Shown piece after piece: positions 52,593 through 60,496 of a DNA stretch of 64,000 nt. The notes under the pieces are model-generated. The model saw only the letters and a program-made list of their open reading frames with translations, was not told the origin of the DNA and did not search any database. The stretch covers positions 2,728,001 through 2,792,000 of the forward strand of contig NZ_JACIBV010000001.1 in assembly GCF_014195505.1 (NCBI RefSeq), in the 5' to 3' direction. The stretch comes from Nonomuraea dietziae. Lineage in GTDB: Bacteria; Actinomycetota; Actinomycetes; Streptosporangiales; Streptosporangiaceae. Both the position numbers and the translations under genes were made by a program. Position 1 is the first letter of the stretch. Each line of letters opens with the position of its first letter.

Positions 52593-53561
52593 TCAACGGG
52601 AGCTCCTGGAGGAGAACAGGCGCTGCAGGACGATGAAGACGAACAGCAGCAGACCGATGAAGATCTTGGTCCACCACGAGCTGAGCGTGCCCTCGAAGCT
52701 GATGATCGTCTGGATCAGGCCCAGCACCAGCACGCCCAGCACGGTCCCGAGCAGCAGCCCCGACCCGCCGGTCAGCAGGGTGCCGCCGATGACGACGGCG
52801 GCGATCGCGTCGAGCTCCATGCCGACGGCGTGCAGGCCGTACCCGGAGAGCATGTAGAACGACAGCAGCACCCCGCCCAGCGCCGAGCAGAACCCGCTGA
52901 TCGTGTAGACGGCGATCTTCGTGCGGCCCACGGGCAGCCCCATGAGCAGCGCCGACTGCTCGCTTCCCCCGGTGGCGTAGACGGCCCTGCCGAGGCGGGT
53001 GTAGTGCAGCACGTACGCCGCCACGGCGACCACCACCGCCGCGATGATCACGCTCGGTGAGATCCACATCTCCGCGAACAGGTCGATCCTGGTCTGCGCG
53101 AAGGCGGTGAAGGTCGCGTCCTCGATCGGGACGGACTCGGTGCCGATCGTGTAGCACAGGCCCCTGGCCAGGAACATGCCCGCCAGCGTCACGATGAACG
53201 GCTGGATGTCGAAGGCGTGGATGATGTAGCCCATCACCAGCCCGAGCCCCGAGCCGATCAGCAGCACCAGCGGGATCACCACGTAAGGCGGCCAGCCTGG
53301 GCCCGACATCAGGGTGGCGGCGATCATCGTGGACAGCGCGACCACCGACCCGACCGACAGGTCGATCCCGCCGGTGAGGATGACGAACGTCATCCCGACC
53401 GCGACCACCAGCAGGAAGGCGTTGTCGACGAAGACGTTGAGAATCACCTGGCCGCTGGCGAACCCCTCGTAGCGGATCCCGCCCGCCACGAACATCGCCG
53501 CGAACAGGCACCCGGTGACCAGCGCGGGCAGGTACCTCTGCCGGGAGGCGAGCGCGCTCAT
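52593..53561 (-). CDS. yjfF: Furanose ABC transporter permease (YjfF type)
   Basis: A 322-residue RbsC-like permease with eight to ten helices. Signature segments are FVILTGGIDLSVGSVVALSTM, LVMGYIIHAFDIQPFIVTLAG and VVIGGTLLTGGSGLLLGTVLG. By order in the operon it is the second permease, as in E. coli ytfQ-ytfR-ytfT-yjfF, a galactofuranose importer. It ends the leftward operon; its stop is about 40 bases from the broken end of the opposing permease gene. Its ATG overlaps the ytfT stop (ATGA). Confidence 0.85.
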   Translation of the reverse strand: MSALASRQRYLPALVTGCLFAAMFVAGGIRYEGFASGQVILNVFVDNAFLLVVAVGMTFVILTGGIDLSVGSVVALSTMIAATLMSGPGWPPYVVIPLVLLIGSGLGLVMGYIIHAFDIQPFIVTLAGMFLARGLCYTIGTESVPIEDATFTAFAQTRIDLFAEMWISPSVIIAAVVVAVAAYVLHYTRLGRAVYATGGSEQSALLMGLPVGRTKIAVYTISGFCSALGGVLLSFYMLSGYGLHAVGMELDAIAAVVIGGTLLTGGSGLLLGTVLGVLVLGLIQTIISFEGTLSSWWTKIFIGLLLFVFIVLQRLFSSRSSR

Positions 53562-54550
53562 GCCGCCACCTCCTGGGCCCCCGCCGTACGGGCGCGGCGC
53601 TTGAAGACCTTCTCGCGGAAGGCCGCGGACTGGAGCAGGCAGACCACCGTCACCACCAGCGCCTTGAACAGCAGCGTGGTCTCCGGCGGCACGCCGATCG
53701 AGTAGATCGTCGTGGTGAGCGTCTGGATGATGAGCGCGCCGAGCACCGTCCCCGCCAGTGAGAAGCGCCCGCCGGCCAGCGACGTGCCGCCGATCACGAC
53801 GGCCAGGATGGCGTCGAGCTCGATCCACAGCCCCGCGTTGTTGCCGTCGGCGCTGGAGACGTTCGAGCTGATCATCAGCCCGGCGACTCCCGCGCACAGC
53901 GCCGCGAACGCGTAGACCATCACGATGATCCCGCGCGCCCTGATGCCGGCGAGCCTGCTGGCCTCCGCGTTCCCTCCGACCGCCTCGATCAGCATGCCGA
54001 GCGCGAGCCTGCGGGTCAGGAACGCCGTGACGGCCAGGACGGCCAGCACCAGCAGGATGCCGAACGGCACCGTCAGCAGGTAGCCGCCCCCGATGAGCTT
54101 GAAGGCGGGGTCGTTGACGGTGATGATCTGCCCGTCGGTGATCAGCTGGGCCAGCCCACGCCCCGCGACCATGAGGATCAGGGTCGCGATGATGGGCTGG
54201 ATGCCCGCGTTGGCGACCAGGAACCCGTTCCACACGCCCAGCGCGACCGAGAGGCCGAGCGCCAGCACGACGGCGGTGAACACACCGGCGTCCTGGCTGA
54301 TCTGCAGGCAGGCCAGCGCCCCCGAGATCGCCACCACCGAGCCGACCGACAGGTCGATGCCGCCGGTCGCGATGACCAGCGTCATGCCGAGCGCCACCAG
54401 GATCAGCGGAGCGCCGAATCGCAGAATGTCGATCAGGCTCCCGTACAGGTGCCCCTCGCGCACCTGGATCGAGAAGAAGCCCGGTGTGAAGAGCACGTTC
54501 ACCGCCAGTAGCGCGGCCAGGATCACCAACGGCCAGAGCAGGCGTCGCAT
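53558..54550 (-). CDS. ytfT: Furanose ABC transporter permease (YtfT type)
   Basis: A 330-residue permease of the RbsC family: LVIATGGIDLSVGSVVAISGALA, NAGIQPIIATLILMVAGRGLAQL, VGGNAEASRLAGIRARG and VVIGGTSLAGGRFSLAGTVLG. It pairs with the YjfF-type subunit. ATG 54550 overlaps the ATPase stop, so translation of the four genes is coupled from the ATPase onward. Confidence 0.87.
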   Translation of the reverse strand: MRRLLWPLVILAALLAVNVLFTPGFFSIQVREGHLYGSLIDILRFGAPLILVALGMTLVIATGGIDLSVGSVVAISGALACLQISQDAGVFTAVVLALGLSVALGVWNGFLVANAGIQPIIATLILMVAGRGLAQLITDGQIITVNDPAFKLIGGGYLLTVPFGILLVLAVLAVTAFLTRRLALGMLIEAVGGNAEASRLAGIRARGIIVMVYAFAALCAGVAGLMISSNVSSADGNNAGLWIELDAILAVVIGGTSLAGGRFSLAGTVLGALIIQTLTTTIYSIGVPPETTLLFKALVVTVVCLLQSAAFREKVFKRRARTAGAQEVAA

Positions 54551-56058
54551 CAGGGCCGCCCTCCGCTCGCGATCGTCTCCATGAGCACCTCCGTGGTCAG
54601 TTCCTCGTCGTTGGGCAGCTGGGCGACGAGCCTGCGGTCGCGCAGCACGCCCACCTTGTGGCTGAGGCGCAGCACCTCCTCCAGCTCGGCGGAGATGAAC
54701 AGCACCGCCATCCCGCCGTCGGACAGCTCCACCACCAGCCGCTGGATCTCGGCCTTGGCCCCGACGTCGATGCCGCGCGTGGGCTCGTCGAGGATGAGCA
54801 GTCTGGGCTCGAGGATCAGCCACCTGGCCAGCAGTACCTTCTGCTGGTTGCCGCCGCTGAGGTTGCGCACCAGGTGCTCGGGATGGGGCGGGCTGATCTT
54901 CAACGCCTTGATGTACTTCCCGACCAGCGCGTCCTGCTGCTCGCGCGGCACCGGCCTGGTCCACCCCCTGGTGGCCTGGAGTGCGAGGATGATGTTCTCC
55001 CTGACCGTGAGATCGGGAACGAGCCCGTCCGCCTTCCTGTCCTCCGAGCAGAAGGCGATCCCGTGGCCCATCGCCGCGCGCGGCGTGCGCAGCGCGGCCG
55101 GCGTCCCGCCGACCGCGATCTCTCCCCCGCCCGCGTGGTCGGCCCCGAAGAGCAACCGCGCCACTTCCGTACGGCCTGAGCCGAGCAGCCCCGCGAGTCC
55201 GACGACCTCGCCCTCGTGAATGGTGAGCGTGAAAGGCTCGATCGCTCCCGGACGGCCCAGCTCGCGCGCCTCGACCAGCGGCGCGTCGAACCTCTTCGCC
55301 TCGCCGTGCAACCGCTCGAGCTCCTTGAGCTCCTGGCCGATCATCTTGCCGACCAGCTCCACCTGGGACAGCTCGCTGACCAGGTACTCGCCCACCCGCC
55401 TGCCGTTGCGCAGGATCGTCATACGATCGGCGATCTCATAGATCTGATCCAGGAAGTGGGACACGAAGAGGATCGCGATGCCCTCGCCCTTGAGCGTCCG
55501 CATCACCTTGAACAGCTGCGCCACCTCACCCGCGTCCAGGCTGGAGGTCGGCTCGTCGAGAATCAGCACGCGCGCCTCGATGTCGACGGCGCGGGCGATG
55601 GCGACCATCTGCCGCACGGCCAGGGAGTAGGCCTCCAGCGGCGCCGAGACGTCCAGGTCGAGATCGAGCCTGGCGAGCAGTTCGGCGGCCCTGGCGCGCA
55701 TCCGCTTCCAGTCGATGCGGCCCCTCTTCCTCGGCTCCCTGCCGATGAAGATGTTCTCGGCCACCGAGAGGTTCGTGCAGAGGTTCACCTCCTGGTAGAC
55801 CGTGCTGATCCCGGCCCGCTGCGCCTCCAGCGGCCCGGTGAAGGCGACGGGGACACCGTCGAGGTCGATGGTGCCGGTGTCGACGGGATGGACCCCGGTG
55901 AGCACCTTGATCAGGGTGGACTTCCCCGCGCCGTTCTCCCCCATCAGCGCGTGCACCTCACCGGGCAGCAGCCGGAAGTCGACACCGTCCAGGGCCTTCA
56001 CCCCGGGGAACTGTTTGCCGATCCCGGTCATGCGCAGGATCGGCTCGGGTACCGCCAT
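54550..56058 (-). CDS. ytfR: Furanose ABC transporter ATPase (YtfR/RbsA type)
   Basis: A 502-residue duplicated ATPase. The first half has GENGAGKST, VYQEVNLCTNLSVAENIFIG, the degenerate signature YSLAVRQ and LILDEPTSSLD. The second half has the usual substituted Walker A GLLGSGRTE, the SEDRKADGLVPDLTVREN segment, the intact signature LSGGNQQK and LILDEPTRGIDVGAK. ATG 56058 chosen; the frame continues 300 bases upstream into the inverted-repeat spacer but without similarity. Confidence 0.92.
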   Translation of the reverse strand: MAVPEPILRMTGIGKQFPGVKALDGVDFRLLPGEVHALMGENGAGKSTLIKVLTGVHPVDTGTIDLDGVPVAFTGPLEAQRAGISTVYQEVNLCTNLSVAENIFIGREPRKRGRIDWKRMRARAAELLARLDLDLDVSAPLEAYSLAVRQMVAIARAVDIEARVLILDEPTSSLDAGEVAQLFKVMRTLKGEGIAILFVSHFLDQIYEIADRMTILRNGRRVGEYLVSELSQVELVGKMIGQELKELERLHGEAKRFDAPLVEARELGRPGAIEPFTLTIHEGEVVGLAGLLGSGRTEVARLLFGADHAGGGEIAVGGTPAALRTPRAAMGHGIAFCSEDRKADGLVPDLTVRENIILALQATRGWTRPVPREQQDALVGKYIKALKISPPHPEHLVRNLSGGNQQKVLLARWLILEPRLLILDEPTRGIDVGAKAEIQRLVVELSDGGMAVLFISAELEEVLRLSHKVGVLRDRRLVAQLPNDEELTTEVLMETIASGGRP

Positions 56059-56395
56059 CACGACGTCCCTCTCCTTCTTCACGGGGCGCCCCTCCTGGCC
56101 GCCCACCCTCTTCACCGCCCACCCGACAAGCGGCCCTTCCTCCACGACCCGCCCGGCCTCCAACCGGAGGATGCGAGCGCCCAGGGAGGGACACCCGGAG
56201 CCGGAGAGCCGGCTCCCGGACACTCCGGGCGCCGGCGACCGGAAACTCCGGGGATCGAGGACGCGGCCCGGAGGCCGGAGTGTCCGGGAGCCGCAGGCCC
56301 GAGGCGCGCCGAGCTCCGGAGACTCGAGCCTCAAAGCCCGGAGACGCTCCGGGCCCGGATACATCACGCCCGAGGCGCCCCGTGGGGCCGTTCGG
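56059..56395. other. Intercistronic spacer between ytfQ and ytfR with large inverted repeat
   Basis: This 337-bp spacer interrupts an otherwise overlapping operon. It is dominated by TCCGG/CCGGA motifs and contains a 19-bp perfect inverted repeat (56210-56228 and 56275-56293). I see no gene in it. Open frames here are extensions of shadows. Confidence 0.7.
56210..56293 (-). repeat. 19-bp perfect inverted repeat (large stem-loop)
   Basis: CGGCTCCCGGACACTCCGG (56210-56228) and its exact reverse complement (56275-56293) enclose 46 nt that can pair further. Placed between the binding-protein gene and the ATPase gene, it probably stabilises the upstream mRNA or terminates part of transcription so that the binding protein is made in excess. 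Confidence 0.8.
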
Positions 56396-57376
56396 TCAGT
56401 ACTTGCGGTTCGGGAGCGCGGTCTTGGCCTGCTCCTGCGTGAACGTCGTCTCCTCCGTCACCACGCGAGCCGGCACCGTCTCACCCTTGACGACCTTCTT
56501 CGCCAGGTCCATCAGCTGCGGGCCGAGCAGCGGCGAGCACTCGACGATGTAGTTGATCTTTCCGTCGGCCAGCGCCTGCATGCCGTCCTTCACCGCGTCC
56601 ACGGTGATGATCTTGATGTCCTTGCCCGGCACCTTGCCCGCGCCCTCGATGGCCTCGATCGCGCCCAGGCCCATGTCGTCGTTGTGCGCGTACAGCACGT
56701 CGATGTCGGGGTTCGACTTCAGGAAGGCCTCCATGACCTCCTTGCCCTTCGCCCTGGTGAAGTCGCCGGTCTGCGAGGCGATGACCTTGAACTTGGGGTC
56801 CGCGCCGATCACCTCGGCGAAGCCGGCCTTGCGGTCGTTGGCGGGTGCGGAGCCCGTGGTGCCCTGAAGTTCAACGATATTCACGGGGTCTGTGGAATTG
56901 TTGAACGATTCGACGAGCCATTTACCCGCCTTGCGGCCTTCCTCGACGAAGTCGGATCCGAGGAAGGTCTTGTAGAGAGTGGTGTCCTTGGAGTCCACCG
57001 CCCTGTCGGTGAGGATCACCGGGATCTTGGCGTCGCGCGCCTCCTTCAGCACGGTGTCCCACCCCGACTCCACCACCGGCGAGAAGGCGATCACGTCCAC
57101 CTTCTGCTGGATGTAGGAGCGGATGGCCTTGATCTGGTTCTCCTGCTTCTGCTGGGCGTCGGAGAACTTCAGCGTGATGCCGCTCTCCTTCGCCGCCTCC
57201 TGGACGGACTTGGTGTTGGCCGTACGCCATCCGCTCTCCGCGCCCACCTGGGAGAAGCCCATGGTGATCGAGCCGTCGTCCGCACCTGACGCGCCGCCGG
57301 AGCCTCCTGAACCGCAGGAGGTGAGCGCGGCCGCCGTGAGCCCCGCGAGCACCAGGGCCGAGATCCTCTTCAACAC
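56396..57376 (-). CDS. ytfQ: Furanose-binding lipoprotein, YtfQ homologue
   Basis: A 326-residue lipoprotein (lipobox ALTSCG) of the type-2 periplasmic binding family. It follows E. coli YtfQ closely: GFSQVGAESGWR, QQKQENQIKAIRSYIQQ, APVV-like SPVVESGWDTVLKEA, NIVELQGTTGSAPANDRKAG, SQTGDFTRAKGKEVMEAFL and LYAHNDDMGLGAIEAI. YtfQ binds galactofuranose; related proteins take arabinofuranose. GTG start at 57376. A LacI operator lies 23 bp upstream, so the operon is sugar-induced. Confidence 0.9.
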   Translation of the reverse strand: MLKRISALVLAGLTAAALTSCGSGGSGGASGADDGSITMGFSQVGAESGWRTANTKSVQEAAKESGITLKFSDAQQKQENQIKAIRSYIQQKVDVIAFSPVVESGWDTVLKEARDAKIPVILTDRAVDSKDTTLYKTFLGSDFVEEGRKAGKWLVESFNNSTDPVNIVELQGTTGSAPANDRKAGFAEVIGADPKFKVIASQTGDFTRAKGKEVMEAFLKSNPDIDVLYAHNDDMGLGAIEAIEGAGKVPGKDIKIITVDAVKDGMQALADGKINYIVECSPLLGPQLMDLAKKVVKGETVPARVVTEETTFTQEQAKTALPNRKY

Positions 57377-57398
57377 GTTGGGGGGTGTCCTCTCTGAT

Positions 57399-57412
57399 TG
57401 TTAGCGCTAACA
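57399..57412. promoter_or_regulatory. LacI-family operator upstream of ytfQ
   Basis: TGTTAGCGCTAACA, a perfect 14-bp palindrome of the LacI-family type (central GC), 23 bp before the ytfQ start codon. The same core recurs at 59007-59020 and, with one change, at 60534-60547. Confidence 0.85.
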
Positions 57413-57458
57413 TTCGCGTCTGCGACGTCGCGCCTCGCTCCTGATCCGGTACGACCAC

Positions 57459-57963
57459 CAGGCCGTACCGGTCCTGCCACTTCATCCGGCCGAGCTACGG
57501 CGCCAGGCCGTACCTCGCCCTCGCCACCCGACCGGTTCGCGTCACCGGCCAGGCCGTGCCGCACCGGTGCCTCCTGACTGGCACGTGCTGCCAATCAGGC
57601 CCTGCTGCACCAGTCGGCCCGTCTCGCCCTACCAACCAGGCTGTACCGCACCGGACCAACCAGGCTGTACCGCGCCGGCGCCGCTGCCTCGTCCTGCGCT
57701 ACCGGCTACGTCCCACTTTGCTGTCGGCACCTGACCGGTTCGTGCCACCGGCCAGGCCGTACTGCGCTGTTGCCTCCTGACCCGTATGCGCTGCAAGCCA
57801 GGCCCTACCGCACCGGCCGGCCCGTCTCGCGCTGCGAGCAAGCCGTGCGTGTCACCGTTTTCTGGCCGGCACGCGCTGCCGGTCAGGTCGTAGCCTGTCG
57901 TTGCCTCCTGGCCGGGAGCGCGTCCTAGCCAGACCGTCTCCGTCCTCCCGGCAAGCCGGGTAC
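57459..57963. repeat. Degenerate ~46-bp tandem repeat array
   Basis: Copies of CAGGCCGTACC or close variants begin at 57459, 57504, 57550, 57596, 57637, 57661, 57753, 57799, 57839, 57884, 57930 and 57953. Most intervals are 45-46 bp; some are 40-41 or 23-24 bp, which suggests a 46-bp unit made of two ~23-bp halves. Flanking words such as CACCGG, TGCCTCCTGAC and CGGCCCGTCTCGC recur at the same phase. The unit near 57507-57530 also matches the 3' end of the adjacent lacI gene. Confidence 0.8.
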
Positions 57964-57965
57964 GG

Positions 57966-58976
57966 CTACCGCCCCGCCGTACTCGCCCTCGCCACGAAGG
58001 AGGGCGACACCACGAGCCTTTCGCGCTCACCCGAGCCCCCGATCTGCCGCAGCAGCACCTCGATGCTCTGCCTGCCGACCGCGTCGAAATCCTGTCTGAT
58101 GGTCGTGAGCGGCGGGGAGAAGAACTCCGACTCGGGGATGTCGTCGAAACCGACGACGCTCACCTGGTCGGGCACCCTCACCCCCCGCTCGGTGAACGCC
58201 CGCAGCACGCCCAACGCCATCTGGTCGTTGGCCACGAACACCGCGGTGACGTCCTTCATGTTCGCCAGGCTGCGCCCGGCCTCGTAGCCCGAGCGCGGGC
58301 TCCAGTCCCCGGCGAGCGGTTCGGGTCCGTCACGACCCGCCGCGGCCAGAGCCGCCCGCCATCCGGCCACCCGTCCCTCGGCCTCGAGCCAGTCGGACGG
58401 CCCGCGCACGTGCCAGACCGTCTCGTGCCCGAGCGACAGCAGGTGCTCGGTGGCGAGCCTGCCGCCCTCGACCTGGTCGACGCAGACGACGGGGACCCCG
58501 CCTGCCTGTCCGCCCTCGACGGCGACGGTCGGGATGCCGCCCGGCAGGTCGGTCAGCGCCGTGGCGGCCGAGCGCTGGGGCGCGACCACGACGATTCCGT
58601 CCACACCCTGGTCGGCGAGGTAGTCGAGGGCATCGAGCACCCCTCTCCTGTCGATCGATTTGAGGCTGACGATGCTGACGAAGTATCCGGCCGATCTGGC
58701 GGCCTGTTCGATGCCGTAGACCGTGCTGGCGGGGCCGTACAGGGTGGTGTCGAAGCTGACCACACCGAGCGTCCTCGAGTGCTTGGTGACCAGCGCGCGG
58801 GCGACGAGGTTGCGGCGGTAGCCGAGCTTGCCGATGGCCGCGAGCACCCTGGCGCGGGTCTCTCCGCGCACGTTGGGGTGGTCGTTGAGCACCCGTGAGA
58901 CCGTCTGGTGCGACACGCCCGCCTCCTTGGCCACATCGGCCATGACTGGCGGTCGGCGCGCATCGGTCGCTCCCAC
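57966..58976 (-). CDS. LacI-family transcriptional regulator (1)
   Basis: A 336-residue repressor from GTG 58976, which has AAAGGAG six bases upstream; the open frame to 59033 reads through the operator and is rejected. The HTH/hinge is VMADVAKEAGVSHQTVSRVLNDHPNVRGETRARVLAAIGKLGYRRN (residues ~9-54, described). The sugar-binding domain follows: LGVVSFDTTLYG, GIVVVAPQ, VVCVDQVEGGRLATEHLLSLGH, VFVANDQMALGVLRAF, VSVVGFDDIPESEFFSPPLTTI. It probably controls the ytf-type operon and itself through the shared operator. Confidence 0.92.
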   Translation of the reverse strand: MGATDARRPPVMADVAKEAGVSHQTVSRVLNDHPNVRGETRARVLAAIGKLGYRRNLVARALVTKHSRTLGVVSFDTTLYGPASTVYGIEQAARSAGYFVSIVSLKSIDRRGVLDALDYLADQGVDGIVVVAPQRSAATALTDLPGGIPTVAVEGGQAGGVPVVCVDQVEGGRLATEHLLSLGHETVWHVRGPSDWLEAEGRVAGWRAALAAAGRDGPEPLAGDWSPRSGYEAGRSLANMKDVTAVFVANDQMALGVLRAFTERGVRVPDQVSVVGFDDIPESEFFSPPLTTIRQDFDAVGRQSIEVLLRQIGGSGERERLVVSPSFVARASTAGR

Positions 58977-59387
58977 GGCTTGCTCCTTTCTTGTCTGGGC
59001 AAGACTGTGAGCGCTAACACTAGGGAGCGTCAAGGGTCTGCACGATTACGGTCCGGTCACACGAAACCTGCTGTTAACGCCCCTTGACGGCCGACCCGCC
59101 CGCCTCGTTAACTGGTGGCCCGCCCAGGACGGCGCCCAAGGCCGGCGTCAGAGCGTGGAACCACATGGTGGAGGTGACTGCCGCGAGGAAGGGAACACCG
59201 GAACCCCGCGGACATGGAGGGTCGACAAGCCGCAGAGCCAGACAGCCCGTGGAAGATCACTTTCCTGACGCAGGCGGCCGCCGTCGGGCGACCAGCAGCG
59301 GGGCCGCGGAACGGCACCGGCCCCGCCCCTCCCCGCGCCCACACGCCTCGCGGGGGAACGATCGGGAGAACCGGAAGGCGGGAGCTG
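58977..59387. other. Gap between the two lacI genes
   Basis: 411 bp holding the promoter and operator of the first lacI gene (59007-59020). Further in are TGTTAACGC (59072-59080), which equals the left nine bases of the operator at 60534, and CGTTAAC (59106-59112), together an inverted repeat of GTTAACG with a 26-bp centre. I see no gene; the plus-strand open frame 59084-59416 is arginine/proline-rich noise. Confidence 0.65.
59007..59020. promoter_or_regulatory. LacI-family operator upstream of lacI (1)
   Basis: GTGAGCGCTAACAC, near-palindromic with central GC; its TGAGCGCTAACA core matches the ytfQ operator TGTTAGCGCTAACA on the right half exactly. It is 31 bp before the regulator start codon, consistent with autoregulation. 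Confidence 0.8.
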
Positions 59388-60416
59388 TCACGACCGGCCC
59401 GTGGAGTCGCGGATGACCAGCTCGCACGGCATCCGGTGGACACCGGGCGTGGCCCTGCCGTCGATGGCGGCGAACAGGTGCTGGGCCGCGGTCCTGCCGA
59501 GCATCTCGAGGTTCATGTCCACCGTGGTCAGCGCGGGTCGCGTCTCGGTCGACAGGACCTCCCAGTTGTCGTAGCCCACCACCGCGAGGTCGTCAGGCAC
59601 CCGCCGTCCGCGCTCGCGGGCGATCTCCACGAAACCCGCCGCGATCTGGTCGCTCCCGCAGAACACCGCGTCGATCTCAGGCTCGGCCATCAGCAGCATC
59701 TCGGCGGCATGCCGCCCCCACCGCTGCGACCATGGCCCGCACAGCGTCTGTCCCGTCTGCGCCACCCCCGCCTCGGCCAGGGCCAGGCGCAGCCCCTCCT
59801 CGCGGTCCCTGGCGGCCTTGTAGTGCGCGGGGCCCGTGACGTGCGCGACGCGCCGCCGTCCCATGGCCAGCAGGTGACGTACCGCCATGGCCGCCCCGCC
59901 CACGTCGTCGGGCACGAAGGAGACGTCGGCGGGATCCTCCGAGGGGCCGTAGGCGTAGACCACCGGCACCGGGACGTCGCTGCTCACCGACGGCCGGGGG
60001 TCGGTGCTCTCGCCGACCACGATCAGCCCGTCGATCCTGCGCGAGAGCAGCGCCCTCAGATGGTGCTGCTCCCTGATGGCGTCGCCCCTGGCGTCGCAGA
60101 GCAGCACCGCCATCTCGCCCGCGCCGAAGGCGTCCTCGGCGCCGAGGAGCACGGGGATGCCGAACCTGCCCGCACTGTCGGAGGTGAGCAGCCCCACGGT
60201 GCGGGTCTGGCCGGACAGCAGCCCTCTGGCCAGTTCGTTGGGCTGGAAGGCGAGCTCCCGCGCCGCCTCCAGGACCCTCTGGCGGGTGGAGTCGCGCACG
60301 TCCTGCCGTCCGTTGAGCGCCTTGGAGGCCGTCGCGATCGAGACGCCCGCCAGGGCGGCCACATCGGTAATGGTCGGCCGAAATCCTTTTCGCACACCAG
60401 AGACAGTACATGCCAT
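59388..60416 (-). CDS. LacI-family transcriptional regulator (2)
   Basis: A 342-residue repressor. HTH: PTITDVAALAGVSIATASKALNGRQDV, hinge LAFQPNELARGL, then GLLTSDSAGRFGIPVLLGAEDAF, GLIVVGES, VRHLLAMGRRRVAHVTG, VFCGSDQIAAGFVEIA and LAVVGYDNWEVLSTETRPALTTV. ATG 60416 chosen; GTG codons a few residues either side are possible. It diverges from the second sugar importer and GH127 gene, whose promoter it probably controls. Confidence 0.9.
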   Translation of the reverse strand: MACTVSGVRKGFRPTITDVAALAGVSIATASKALNGRQDVRDSTRQRVLEAARELAFQPNELARGLLSGQTRTVGLLTSDSAGRFGIPVLLGAEDAFGAGEMAVLLCDARGDAIREQHHLRALLSRRIDGLIVVGESTDPRPSVSSDVPVPVVYAYGPSEDPADVSFVPDDVGGAAMAVRHLLAMGRRRVAHVTGPAHYKAARDREEGLRLALAEAGVAQTGQTLCGPWSQRWGRHAAEMLLMAEPEIDAVFCGSDQIAAGFVEIARERGRRVPDDLAVVGYDNWEVLSTETRPALTTVDMNLEMLGRTAAQHLFAAIDGRATPGVHRMPCELVIRDSTGRS

Positions 60417-60441
60417 TGACACCGCTCAGTGTTTCTCTTAC

Positions 60442-60453
60442 GTTTCCGAAAAC
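60442..60453. promoter_or_regulatory. Possible operator in the lacI (2) / importer divergent promoter
   Basis: GTTTCCGAAAAC is a 12-bp inverted repeat with one mismatched pair and a central CG, the form of many LacI-family operators, midway between the regulator and the importer genes. Confidence 0.45.
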
Positions 60454-60496
60454 CTTTTAGTTCGCTGCGGGGGACGGTTTCAGAGGAGAGACAGCC

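Larger units (their letters stand above)
57377..57965. other. Long non-coding gap with operator and repeat array
   Basis: 589 bp between ytfQ and the first lacI gene. The ytfQ side holds the LacI operator (57399-57412). From 57459 to the lacI stop it is filled by a degenerate tandem repeat. I find no credible coding sequence; open frames such as 57629-58030 on the minus strand are repetitive and lack family similarity. Confidence 0.75.

Noticed and set aside
52593..53060. Extension of the second permease frame to 53060 as a genuine C-terminal domain
   Set aside because: The extension is antisense to a complete YjfF-type permease and reads as Asp/Gln/His-rich noise.
57459..57963. CRISPR array interpretation of the repeats
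   Set aside because: Repeats are degenerate, spacers are similar to each other rather than unique, and no cas genes are nearby.
57629..58030. Minus-strand open frame of 133 codons in the repeat array
   Set aside because: It consists of the degenerate repeat plus out-of-frame lacI sequence and shows no start signal or family features.
59084..59416. Plus-strand open frame of 110 codons between the lacI genes
   Set aside because: Arg/Pro/Gly-rich, no ribosome site, overlaps the end of lacI (2) in antisense.
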